From assembly GCA_030040115.1 (NCBI GenBank), contig JASHUH010000131.1:1-7454 (forward strand): a DNA stretch of 7,454 bases. Reading direction: 5' to 3'. Origin of the DNA: Acidobacteriaceae bacterium. Lineage in GTDB: Bacteria; Acidobacteriota; Terriglobia; Terriglobales; Acidobacteriaceae. Below the pieces are notes generated by a model that was given only the letters and a program-made list of their open reading frames with translations, was not told where the DNA came from and searched no databases. The first letter of the stretch is position 1, and each line of letters opens with the position of its first letter. The position numbers and the translations under genes are program-made. Positions 1 to 5,136 of the stretch are shown in pieces.

Positions 1-2
1 TC

Positions 3-602
3 ATGCTCGACACCCTTGATGGGGCAGCGACGGGCCTTGCTCGTCCGTCGCCGCTCGCACTCTATCTCCAGGTGATCAATACTCTCCTGGCCTCGACGGC
101 AAGCCCTTCAAGCAACGACGTGACCAGACGTCTCATTCGGCGCGATGAGGTGATCGAAGAAACATCGGAATCCGCCTTTCTGGACCGCTTGGTCAGCCTG
201 GCCAGGGAACGCGGACTGGCGAAAACTGCATCGCAGCTTCGGTTCATCCTCGTCCAGGTTGCAGCAGTTCAGCGAGCCTACGAATACGAAAAATTCAGCA
301 TCACGCCCTTGCCACGCCCGAATGAGGTGGAAGCCTGCTACGTCCGTAATGCCGGCGGTGTGTTTCTGGGACAGTTGGAGCCATTCTTCAATCTGGATGG
401 GGTTGTGATCGATCGCTCCGACCACTGGCAGGAGTGGGCCGCGCACCTCACCAATTTCCGCCGAATCGATGTATCGTCGACCAGTCACATGGCGCTGTTG
501 ATGGAAAAGGAACCCCTGTCAGCGATTCTCGAACTCTGTGGCACGTTGTATGGGAACAGGAGCGTTCAAACCTCTCCGGATCCTGATCTCGTCGCTCATT
601 AG
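3..602 (+). CDS. C-terminal part of a thioesterase-like alpha/beta hydrolase (partial, 5' end outside window)
   Basis: The protein resembles the end of a type I thioesterase domain, the hydrolase that releases finished chains from NRPS or PKS assembly lines. The visible 199 residues open with MLDTLDG, like the strand that ends in the catalytic Asp of this family (here D3). Near the end, SHMALLMEKEP (residues 161-171) matches the family pattern around the catalytic His (here H162), followed by a final helix. The nucleophile serine motif GxSxG would lie upstream, outside the window. The first ATG sits inside the conserved core and the frame is open to the left edge, so this is not the true start. 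The Asp-to-His spacing of about 160 residues is long and suggests a large lid insertion. The stop TAG is created by the IS630 insertion, and the pre-insertion stop would have been TAA at the same codon. The thioesterase assignment rests on motif pattern only; another alpha/beta hydrolase is possible. Confidence 0.6.
   Translation: MLDTLDGAATGLARPSPLALYLQVINTLLASTASPSSNDVTRRLIRRDEVIEETSESAFLDRLVSLARERGLAKTASQLRFILVQVAAVQRAYEYEKFSITPLPRPNEVEACYVRNAGGVFLGQLEPFFNLDGVVIDRSDHWQEWAAHLTNFRRIDVSSTSHMALLMEKEPLSAILELCGTLYGNRSVQTSPDPDLVAH
600..601. repeat. TA target-site duplication, left copy (IS630)
   Basis: The TA just outside the left inverted repeat matches the TA at 1650-1651 just outside the right one. 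IS630/Tc1-type elements insert into TA and duplicate it. The restored empty site would read CTCATTAATCCG. Confidence 0.85.
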
Positions 603-627
603 AGCAGAACCAATCTTGCTATATCCC
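602..627 (+). repeat. IS630 left terminal inverted repeat
   Basis: The repeat begins GAGCAGAA and ends TATCCC. Aligned with the reverse complement of 1624-1649 it matches at 21 of 26 positions, with the outer 8 and inner 6 bases identical. Confidence 0.85.
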
Positions 628-680
628 GGTGAGTGGAATTGAGGCAAGTTGGAGTTGGCGATCTCCGCGGAGCTTGAACG

Positions 681-1641
681 ATGCCGTTGGCTTATTCCGA
701 TGATTTGCGCAGGAAGTTGTTGGAGGCTTACGAAGCCGGCGCCGGCAGTCTTCGCCAGTTGGCCATCCAGTTCCGGGTCAGCTGGGGCTACACGAAGAAG
801 ATGCGCATGCATCAGCTGCAAACGGGCGGCAAGGTGCGCGTCGAACAGAAACGCCGTGGCTATCCCAGCCGTGTCGACGCAGCCGACCGGGAGCGGTTGT
901 GCGCCTGGTTGGGCGAGCAGCCCGACCTGACCGACGAGGAGTTGCGTCGGCGCTTGGCGGCAACCGGTGTTACGGTCTGCGCCAGCCGCGTCGGACAACT
1001 GCTTCGCCAGATGGGCATGCGGCGTAAAAAAAATCGCTCCACGCGGCGGAGCGCGACACCGAGGCCAACCTCCGGCGGCGCGAGGGGTTCCGTGAACAGA
1101 TCGGCGCCATCGAGCCGGAACGGTTGATTTTTCTGGACCAAAGCGGTGTGACCACGCAGATGATGCGCCTCTATGCCCGCTGCCAGGGTGGCGGGCGCAT
1201 CCATGAGGGCGCGCCGCAAGGCCACACGGGAAGGTGCTGACCACGCTGGGCGCCATGAGCCTCGAAGGCATGGTGGCAACCATGACCGTCGAGTCCGCCA
1301 CCGACGGCGACGTCTTCGAGGCCTTTCTGGAGCAGGTGTTGTGCCCGAAGTTGGAGGCGGGCGATGTGGTGGTGATGGACAACCTGAACGTGCATAAGAT
1401 GGACCGCGTGCGCCAGTTGATCCAAAGCACACACGCCCGTCTGCTCTACCTGCCGCCTTACTCGCCTGACCTCAATCCCATTGAAAAAGCCTGGTCGAAG
1501 TTCAAACAGTTCCTGCGCTCAGCCAAGGCACGCACCGCCGAAGCTCTGGATCAAGCCGTCACCGACGCACTCAAAACCATCACCGCCGAGAACGCAATAG
1601 CCTGGTTCCGTCACTATGGCTATGGGATACAGCAGGCTTAA
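681..1641 (+). pseudogene. IS630-family transposase, in three reading frames
   Basis: This DDE transposase would cut and paste the element at TA sites. Segment 1 (681 to about 1033) starts at an ATG with GGAG eight bases upstream and carries an N-terminal helix-turn-helix (SLRQLAIQFRVSWGYTK, residues 23-39). Segment 2 (about 1034 to 1225) begins at an eight-A run at 1026-1033 and continues with KKKSLHAAERD, then LIFLDQSG with the first catalytic Asp (codon 1136). Segment 3 (about 1234 to 1641) has VVMDNLNVHK with the second Asp (codon 1378) and the family hallmark PPYSPDLNPIEKAW with the catalytic Glu (codon 1483). Segments 1 and 2 join by a -1 shift at the A run, which could be programmed slippage. 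Segments 2 and 3 join near GGCCACACGGGAAGG (1220-1234), which looks like a genuine indel because the family normally reads GHWK here. All catalytic residues survive, but one continuous protein cannot be made without two frame changes. Confidence 0.85.
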
Positions 1642-1649
1642 TTCTGCTC
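1624..1649 (-). repeat. IS630 right terminal inverted repeat
   Basis: The reverse complement begins GAGCAGAATTAAGCC and pairs with 602-627. It includes the transposase stop codon TAA at 1639-1641. Confidence 0.85.
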
Positions 1650-1651
1650 TA
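1650..1651. repeat. TA target-site duplication, right copy (IS630)
   Basis: This is the partner of the TA at 600-601. Its A is also the first base of the AAT codon that restores the interrupted gene's frame. Confidence 0.85.
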
Positions 1652-2175
1652 ATCCGCTGCCTGGCGGGCTCCCCTCGAAAGAGTGGGGAGTCCTACTTAA
1701 TTTTCCGAGCGGAACCCGGCCAGTCGATATTCTGATTCTCGACCCCAATTATCAATATCCTGGCAACTCTCTGCGTTACCTCAACGGCGATCTGAGCGAC
1801 GAGGTCTACATGGACCTGCTTCAGCTTCCTTCGGGACCGGGCGGAGGTGGGACACCACAAGCATCGACACCCCCGTCCCTAAATGTCTGGGTCGATGAAC
1901 AGTACAATTGGAATCCGAATCAAAAGGAAGCCGTTCGGAACTTGATCTTCAATTACGCTCTCATCGTCGGACCTTCGATGGTTACCGGGCAGGTGCCGCA
2001 ACACTTGCACGAGGTGGCGCAGAACTGGATGACTGCCGCACGAAAGATTGGTGTCCCGGAGGAAGCGCTAAGAAATGTAGCACAAAGACAAGTCGCGCGA
2101 TCCTACAGCGCCTCATCGTAAGATCGGGGCGGAGGGGACGACTATTCGACAATTGACTAATTTGGGCGTGCTTCA

Positions 2176-2634
2176 CTACTCATGCTTTTGAGCTGTGATA
2201 CGGGAGTTAAGCTGTCTGAGACGAGATTGAAGTTCTGCCAAGTCTTCGGCAGCGCTCATTTCATTGCACACCTCCAAAGAAGCGTTGAATGCATCTCGAG
2301 CCTGCTCCAGTCGTTCTACGTTCGGGACACGTTCTCCAACCATCTGAAGAGTCAAACCTAGTTTGTAGTTGATATTTGCCCAAGCAAGTGGCACGCGATC
2401 ATGCGTCTGTTCTTCCAAGGCGGCGCGATACGCCGCTATTGCTTCCTCCAGTCGTAGGGTTCCGCCTTCCCGCTCTCCTATGACTCGAAGCGCATTTCCC
2501 AGATTCGCCTTCATGACTGCCCAATCGTGCGGCATGCGCTCCCGCGGCCGCTCTTCCAACGCGGCACAAAAAGCGATAACAGCTTCTTCCAGTCGCGCCG
2601 TTCCGTTTTCGCGCTCGCCTAGAACCGGTCTCAT
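2176..2634 (-). pseudogene. TPR-repeat protein, C-terminal fragment cut off by the IS21 end
   Basis: The visible 152 residues consist of three tandem 47-residue units (residues 6-52, 53-99 and 100-146), each starting with GER. The first two read GERExGTxRLEEA, continue AALEE and end in a helix of the NLGNAL type, the pattern of tetratricopeptide repeats that act as protein-interaction scaffolds. The third unit is degenerate, as often in a capping repeat, and a short tail TAQKHE precedes the stop. TPR proteins of this kind usually have many such units, and homology appears to stop at residue 4, just where the IS21 terminal sequence begins, so the 5' part is missing. ATG 2634 is probably fortuitous, although GAGG lies three bases upstream. 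The gene converges with the split gene ending at 2121, with 54 bp between and no clear terminator. The partner and role of the intact protein cannot be told. Confidence 0.75.
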
Positions 2635-2644
2635 AGACCTCGGT

Positions 2645-2692
2645 GATCACCGTAAATCCGGGCATAGGTTATCAGTTCAAAACCGGCCAACG
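2645..2692 (+). repeat. IS21 end (istB-distal): two 25-bp-spaced terminal repeats
   Basis: Two related units start at ATC 2646 and ATC 2671, 25 bp apart. The first reads GATCACCGTAAATCCGGGCA; the second is TATCAGTTC followed by CAAAACCGGCCAACG (2678-2692). They align, base for base and without gaps, with the reverse complement of about 5083-5128 at the other end. Repeated terminal boxes are typical transposase-binding sites in the IS21 family. Confidence 0.7.
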
Positions 2693-2702
2693 GGATTGGC
2701 CG
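2684..2702. repeat. Perfect 7-bp stem-loop inside the IS21 end
   Basis: CGGCCAA (2684-2690) and TTGGCCG (2696-2702) are perfect inverted repeats separated by five bases. The left arm is part of the terminal repeat box. It may be a binding palindrome rather than a terminator, since no T tract follows. Confidence 0.45.
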
Positions 2703-3046
2703 CAGACGTGATTGTTTTACCGCGCCTGAGTATCTTTGGGCAAGGCGTGGATTGCTTCGCCGGAACTGGTTGCGCTGTTCAAGCTGTCCGGCAATGTGCT
2801 ACGGTTGTATTCGCTCCGCCGGGGTCGCGCCTTGCGGAGTGATCCAGGGTCGATGACACGGGGCTGGCTCCGAAGGAATCGGTAATCGAGGCCCTCTGCG
2901 GTTTGCCCGATGGGCTGGCTGGCGGAGGGTTTCGTGTTCTTAGCCAACATTCCTAAGGTGAGGCTCCGGCGTAGGAGGCTTCTGGATCACGAGTCGCGAC
3001 GCCGCCGGGCGTTCTTTGCCCGGCATCCTCATTGCCTTTGCTTTTG
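2703..3046. other. Non-coding stretch of IS21 between istB and the element end
   Basis: About 340 bp separate the istB stop from the terminal repeats, long for a compact IS21 element. A 77-codon open frame on the minus strand (2717-2950, beginning MLAKNTKPSASQPIG) is the only candidate gene. I do not recognise it, it has no clear ribosome site, and it may be chance. A GC-rich hairpin lies at 3004-3024. I see no other gene here. Confidence 0.4.
3004..3024. repeat. GC-rich hairpin 3' of istB
   Basis: GCCGGGC (3004-3010) and GCCCGGC (3018-3024) pair perfectly around a seven-base loop, about 25 bp beyond the istB stop. The position suits a transcript end or mRNA-stabilising hairpin, but no run of U follows on either strand, so a classical rho-independent terminator is not supported. 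Confidence 0.4.
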
Positions 3047-3796
3047 TCATTGGCTGTCACCCGGACTGCTGGTTTTGGTGCGCCAACTGCGCGGGCCGCA
3101 TTTGACGATGTGTCCGTGGTGCAGCAACCGGTCGAGCCTGGCGGTGACGGCGGCGCTGTCGCCCAGCAGCTTGCCCCAGTCGTCGACGGGCCGGTTTGAG
3201 GTCAGCAGCGTGCTGGCGCGTTCGTAACGGCGCATGATGATTTCCAGCAGTTCCTCGGCGGCAGTCAGCGGCAACGTGCGCATGCCGAGGTCGTCGATGA
3301 TCAGTAAGGGCGCGGTGGAGAGTAGTTCCATGTGCTCTTTGCGTTTACCGTCCAACGCGGCGTCGGCCAGCTCTTCCAGCAGGATGTGGGCTTCTCGATA
3401 GAGCACGCGGTAGCCCTGCTGGATGACGGCGTGGCCGATGGCCTGGGCAAGATGACTCTTGCCGCTCCCGGGCGGACCGGCGAACAAGGAGTCCTCGCGT
3501 CGCTCTATCCAGCCCGCTGCGGCCAGATCGAAGATAAGACTGCGATTCATCTTGGGATTGAACTGGAAGTCGAAGTTGTCCAGGCGTTTTTCGGCATCGC
3601 GGAACCGCGCCTGCTTGTGGCGTCGTTCCAGCAGCCGTTTGCTGCGGCAGTCGATCTCGTCGGAGACCAGCGTCGAGATCAGGTCGATGGGCGCCATGTG
3701 ATCGGTCTGCGCCTGCAGCAGGCGCGTCTCCAGCACGGCCACCATGCCACCCAGCCGCAGCTGATGCAGAGCACGACTAAGTTCGATCAGGTTCAT
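3047..3796 (-). CDS. istB: IS21-family helper ATPase IstB
   Basis: IstB is the AAA+ ATPase that assembles on target DNA and delivers it to the IstA transposase, a DnaC-like helicase-loader relative. The 249-residue protein has the usual length. It shows an N-terminal helical domain (about 1-90), Walker A GPPGSGKS (107-114), Walker B LLIIDD (164-169), a sensor-1 strand LLTSNRP (197-203) and an arginine-rich segment TARLDRLLHH (218-227). The ATG at 3796 is supported by GAGGA eight bases upstream on the coding strand, and it overlaps the 3' end of istA by 20 bp, the usual translationally coupled arrangement. No lesion is visible, so this protein is probably functional even though its istA partner looks damaged. 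Confidence 0.93.
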   Translation of the reverse strand: MNLIELSRALHQLRLGGMVAVLETRLLQAQTDHMAPIDLISTLVSDEIDCRSKRLLERRHKQARFRDAEKRLDNFDFQFNPKMNRSLIFDLAAAGWIERREDSLFAGPPGSGKSHLAQAIGHAVIQQGYRVLYREAHILLEELADAALDGKRKEHMELLSTAPLLIIDDLGMRTLPLTAAEELLEIIMRRYERASTLLTSNRPVDDWGKLLGDSAAVTARLDRLLHHGHIVKCGPRSWRTKTSSPGDSQ

Positions 3797-5030
3797 GCTT
3801 GGGTTCCTCGAATTGGATTCGTTGTTGGATCAGGTCGCGATACTGGATCAGCTCGCGGATCAGGGGATCGACTTGCTTCAGGCTCAGAGGGGCTTGCGGA
3901 TTACGCTCCAGGTAAGCTGCTTCCACCTCGACACAACCATCCAGGTGAACCGTGCGCTGGCCGTACTGGTAGTAGCGGAACGGCTCCAGCGGCAACGCCT
4001 GCAGCGCGGGCTTCTCTTCGGCGAACATCGCCGCCACTTGTCGCTTGGTCCGGCCGTGGATGCGCGTGTCGGCCCAGTGTTCTTCCCAGTGGTCAAGATA
4101 GGCCTGGGCTTCTTCGAGGCTCTCGAATCGCTTGCCCTTGAGCGGCGTCTTCTGCGCATGGCCCACGCCACTCTCGACCTTGCCCTTGCGATCCGGGTCG
4201 CGCACCCGGCATGGCAGGGCGGTCACGCCGTAGTGCGCCAGAACGTCACGATACAGAGGATTCAGGCGGGGATCGTAGATGTCGGCCGACAACACGCCTT
4301 CGCGAAGATTGTCCGGAACCACGATCCGCGTGCTGCCGCCCAGCCGCCGAAACGCTTTCTCGTGCAGCTCGGCCCACACTCGCGTGCTCGAACGGAACAC
4401 CAGCAGCCGCACCGATTTGCGGCTGTAGCCCAGCGTCAGCACGAACAGCCGCGTGCGCCGGTACTTGCCGCTGTCCGAATCGCGCACCATCGGCCCCGCG
4501 CCGTAATCGACTTGGCGCTCTTCACCTGGCGCGGTCTCGATGATCGCCCGCGCTTCCGGCGATGAGGCGTCACGCAGCGTGCGCACGAAACGCTGCACGC
4601 TCTGATAGCCGCCTGCGAACCCGTGCCGATCGACCAGGTCCTGCCAGATCCCCATCGCGTTCCGGCCACGCTCAAGCTCAAGCGTGATCGTTTCCCGGTA
4701 CGCTTCACTGGCGCTCGCCGAACTCTTCGCAGGCGGCTCCGTCGGCCCCATCGCCGGTAAAAAGTCGGTGATCCCTTCGTTGCCCGGTTTTGCATCTACT
4801 GCTTGATCCAGGCCGCCAGAGTCGGTGATCACCGCGTTGGCCGGTTTTGCCGGAGGCTTGCGTCGTCCCCAGCCTCCTGGCGCCCGCAACGCGATTCCGG
4901 CCGACCGCAGGTAATCGCCTGTCGTCTCGCGACGCACTCCGGTCGCCTTCTCGATCCCTCGCAGAGACCAGCCCAGGCGCCCCAGCGCGATCACTTGTTC
5001 CCGCTTCTCTTTGCTCAAGACATTACCCAT
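3777..5030 (-). CDS. istA: IS21-family transposase IstA, with an apparent in-frame deletion
   Basis: IstA is the DDE transposase that binds the element ends and catalyses strand transfer together with IstB. The 417 residues contain an N-terminal helix-turn-helix (about 5-45), a low-complexity linker (about 50-110) with the repeated motif KPxNxxITD at 62-70 and 81-89, and an integrase-type core with D175 (RQVDYG), D240 (VVPDNL) and E286 (KGKVESG). The C-terminal region is short. VEVEAAY (367-373), normally the start of the beta-barrel, runs directly into LERNPQAPLSLKQVDPLI, which in this family normally lies near the very end. About 90-100 residues are therefore probably missing at codon 3914-3912, which fits a usual length near 500. 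The frame is kept, so a protein is made but may be inactive. The start at 5030 has no close ribosome site; GAGGG lies in a hairpin about 20 bases upstream. Confidence 0.9.
   Translation of the reverse strand: MGNVLSKEKREQVIALGRLGWSLRGIEKATGVRRETTGDYLRSAGIALRAPGGWGRRKPPAKPANAVITDSGGLDQAVDAKPGNEGITDFLPAMGPTEPPAKSSASASEAYRETITLELERGRNAMGIWQDLVDRHGFAGGYQSVQRFVRTLRDASSPEARAIIETAPGEERQVDYGAGPMVRDSDSGKYRRTRLFVLTLGYSRKSVRLLVFRSSTRVWAELHEKAFRRLGGSTRIVVPDNLREGVLSADIYDPRLNPLYRDVLAHYGVTALPCRVRDPDRKGKVESGVGHAQKTPLKGKRFESLEEAQAYLDHWEEHWADTRIHGRTKRQVAAMFAEEKPALQALPLEPFRYYQYGQRTVHLDGCVEVEAAYLERNPQAPLSLKQVDPLIRELIQYRDLIQQRIQFEEPKHEPDRT
4764..4793 (-). repeat. Copy B of the terminal-like repeat inside istA
   Basis: This 30-bp segment matches 4821-4850 at 26 of 30 positions and is offset from it by 57 bp, exactly 19 codons. 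It encodes the second KPGNEGITD motif of the IstA linker. Like the element ends, it combines AAAACCGG and GATC boxes. Confidence 0.6.
4821..4850 (-). repeat. Copy A of the terminal-like repeat inside istA
   Basis: On the coding strand this segment contains CAAAACCGGCCAACG (4849-4835), identical over 15 bp to 2678-2692 in the opposite IS end, followed by GGTGATCACC, which is also present at that end. It encodes the first KPANAVITD motif. Confidence 0.6.
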
Positions 5031-5034
5031 GCCA

Positions 5035-5056
5035 ACCGAGACTAGTTTCCCTCGGT
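5035..5056. promoter_or_regulatory. Hairpin just upstream of istA
   Basis: ACCGAG (5035-5040) and CTCGGT (5051-5056) form a perfect 6-bp stem with a ten-base loop. Its near edge is four bases from the istA ATG. On the coding strand the GAGGG that might act as a ribosome site falls in the stem, so the structure could limit istA translation. This is inference from position only. Confidence 0.35.
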
Positions 5057-5083
5057 CGGAGCTAATGTCTAGGGCCTCCCGCT

Positions 5084-5133
5084 ATGGCCGCTTTTGAAGT
5101 GATAACCCATGGCCGCTTTTGGGTGATCGCCAA
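5084..5133. repeat. IS21 end (istA-proximal): two direct 25-bp units
   Basis: The 13-bp sequence ATGGCCGCTTTTG occurs at 5084-5096 and again at 5109-5121, followed by AGTGATAACC and GGTGATCGCC respectively, giving a 25-bp period. The block is the inverted counterpart of 2645-2692 and is the expected transposase-binding region at the istA end. Confidence 0.7.
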
Positions 5134-5136
5134 GGT

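Larger units (their letters stand above)
602..1649 (+). mobile_element. IS630-family insertion sequence, complete ends, broken transposase
   Basis: This is a 1048-bp element bounded by 26-bp imperfect inverted repeats (21 of 26 positions match) and flanked by TA on both sides, as expected for the IS630/Tc1/mariner group. It holds one transposase gene on the plus strand, now spread over three frames. The right inverted repeat contains the transposase stop codon, so the gene runs to the very end of the element. The ends and target duplication are intact, so the element could still be mobilised in trans by a related transposase. It interrupts a gene downstream of the thioesterase. Confidence 0.9.
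550..2121 (+). pseudogene. Unrecognised gene split by the IS630 insertion (coding parts 550-601 and 1652-2121)
   Basis: Joining the flanks of the IS630 element at one copy of its TA target gives an uninterrupted frame from ATG 550: 17 codons before the element, then 156 codons from 1651, ending with TAA at 2119-2121, about 173 residues. The first part reads MGTGAFKPLRILISSLI and continues NPLPGGLPSKEWG after the element. I do not recognise the family. The protein has no clear signal peptide or membrane segment. It has a Gly/Pro-rich linker near residues 77-92 and a C-terminal half that looks helical. The gene would overlap the thioesterase end by 53 bp, the spacing of a co-transcribed pair. 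GTG 538 is an alternative start, and neither start has a strong ribosome site. ATG 1810, preceded by GAGG five bases upstream, could be the true start or could express a 103-residue remnant; in that case the element only separated the gene from its promoter. Confidence 0.55.
2637..5136 (-). mobile_element. IS21-family insertion sequence with istA and istB
   Basis: This element of about 2.5 kb is read on the minus strand, with istA then istB overlapping by 20 bp. Its limits are inferred from matching inverted ends. The sequence from 2637 inward and the reverse complement from 5136 inward share ACCTyGGyGATCACC, then a second block GGTTATCA, TTCAAAA and CGGCCA at the same spacing. The exact terminal base is uncertain by several bases, since IS21 ends usually begin with TG. 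No 4-8 bp target duplication is visible at any plausible boundary. The left side abuts a TPR gene fragment and the right side an IS701 transposase fragment. IstA appears internally deleted, so the copy is probably not autonomous. Confidence 0.8.

Noticed and set aside
860..1432. Long minus-strand open frames opposite the IS630 transposase (also 519-1430)
   Set aside because: They are antisense to conserved transposase motifs, have Arg/Ser/Pro-rich composition typical of reverse frames of GC-rich genes, and match no family.
2119..2178. Possible bidirectional terminator between the convergent split gene and TPR fragment
   Set aside because: No stem of useful length followed by a T run is visible in this short gap.
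2645..2702. Repeats with palindromes considered as a CRISPR array or integron attC site
   Set aside because: There are only two imperfect units, no unique spacers of constant size, and they pair with the opposite IS21 end, so they are transposon termini.
3332..4565. Long plus-strand open frames opposite istA and istB
   Set aside because: The minus-strand proteins carry clear Walker and DDE motifs; the plus-strand translations are shadow frames with no recognisable domain.
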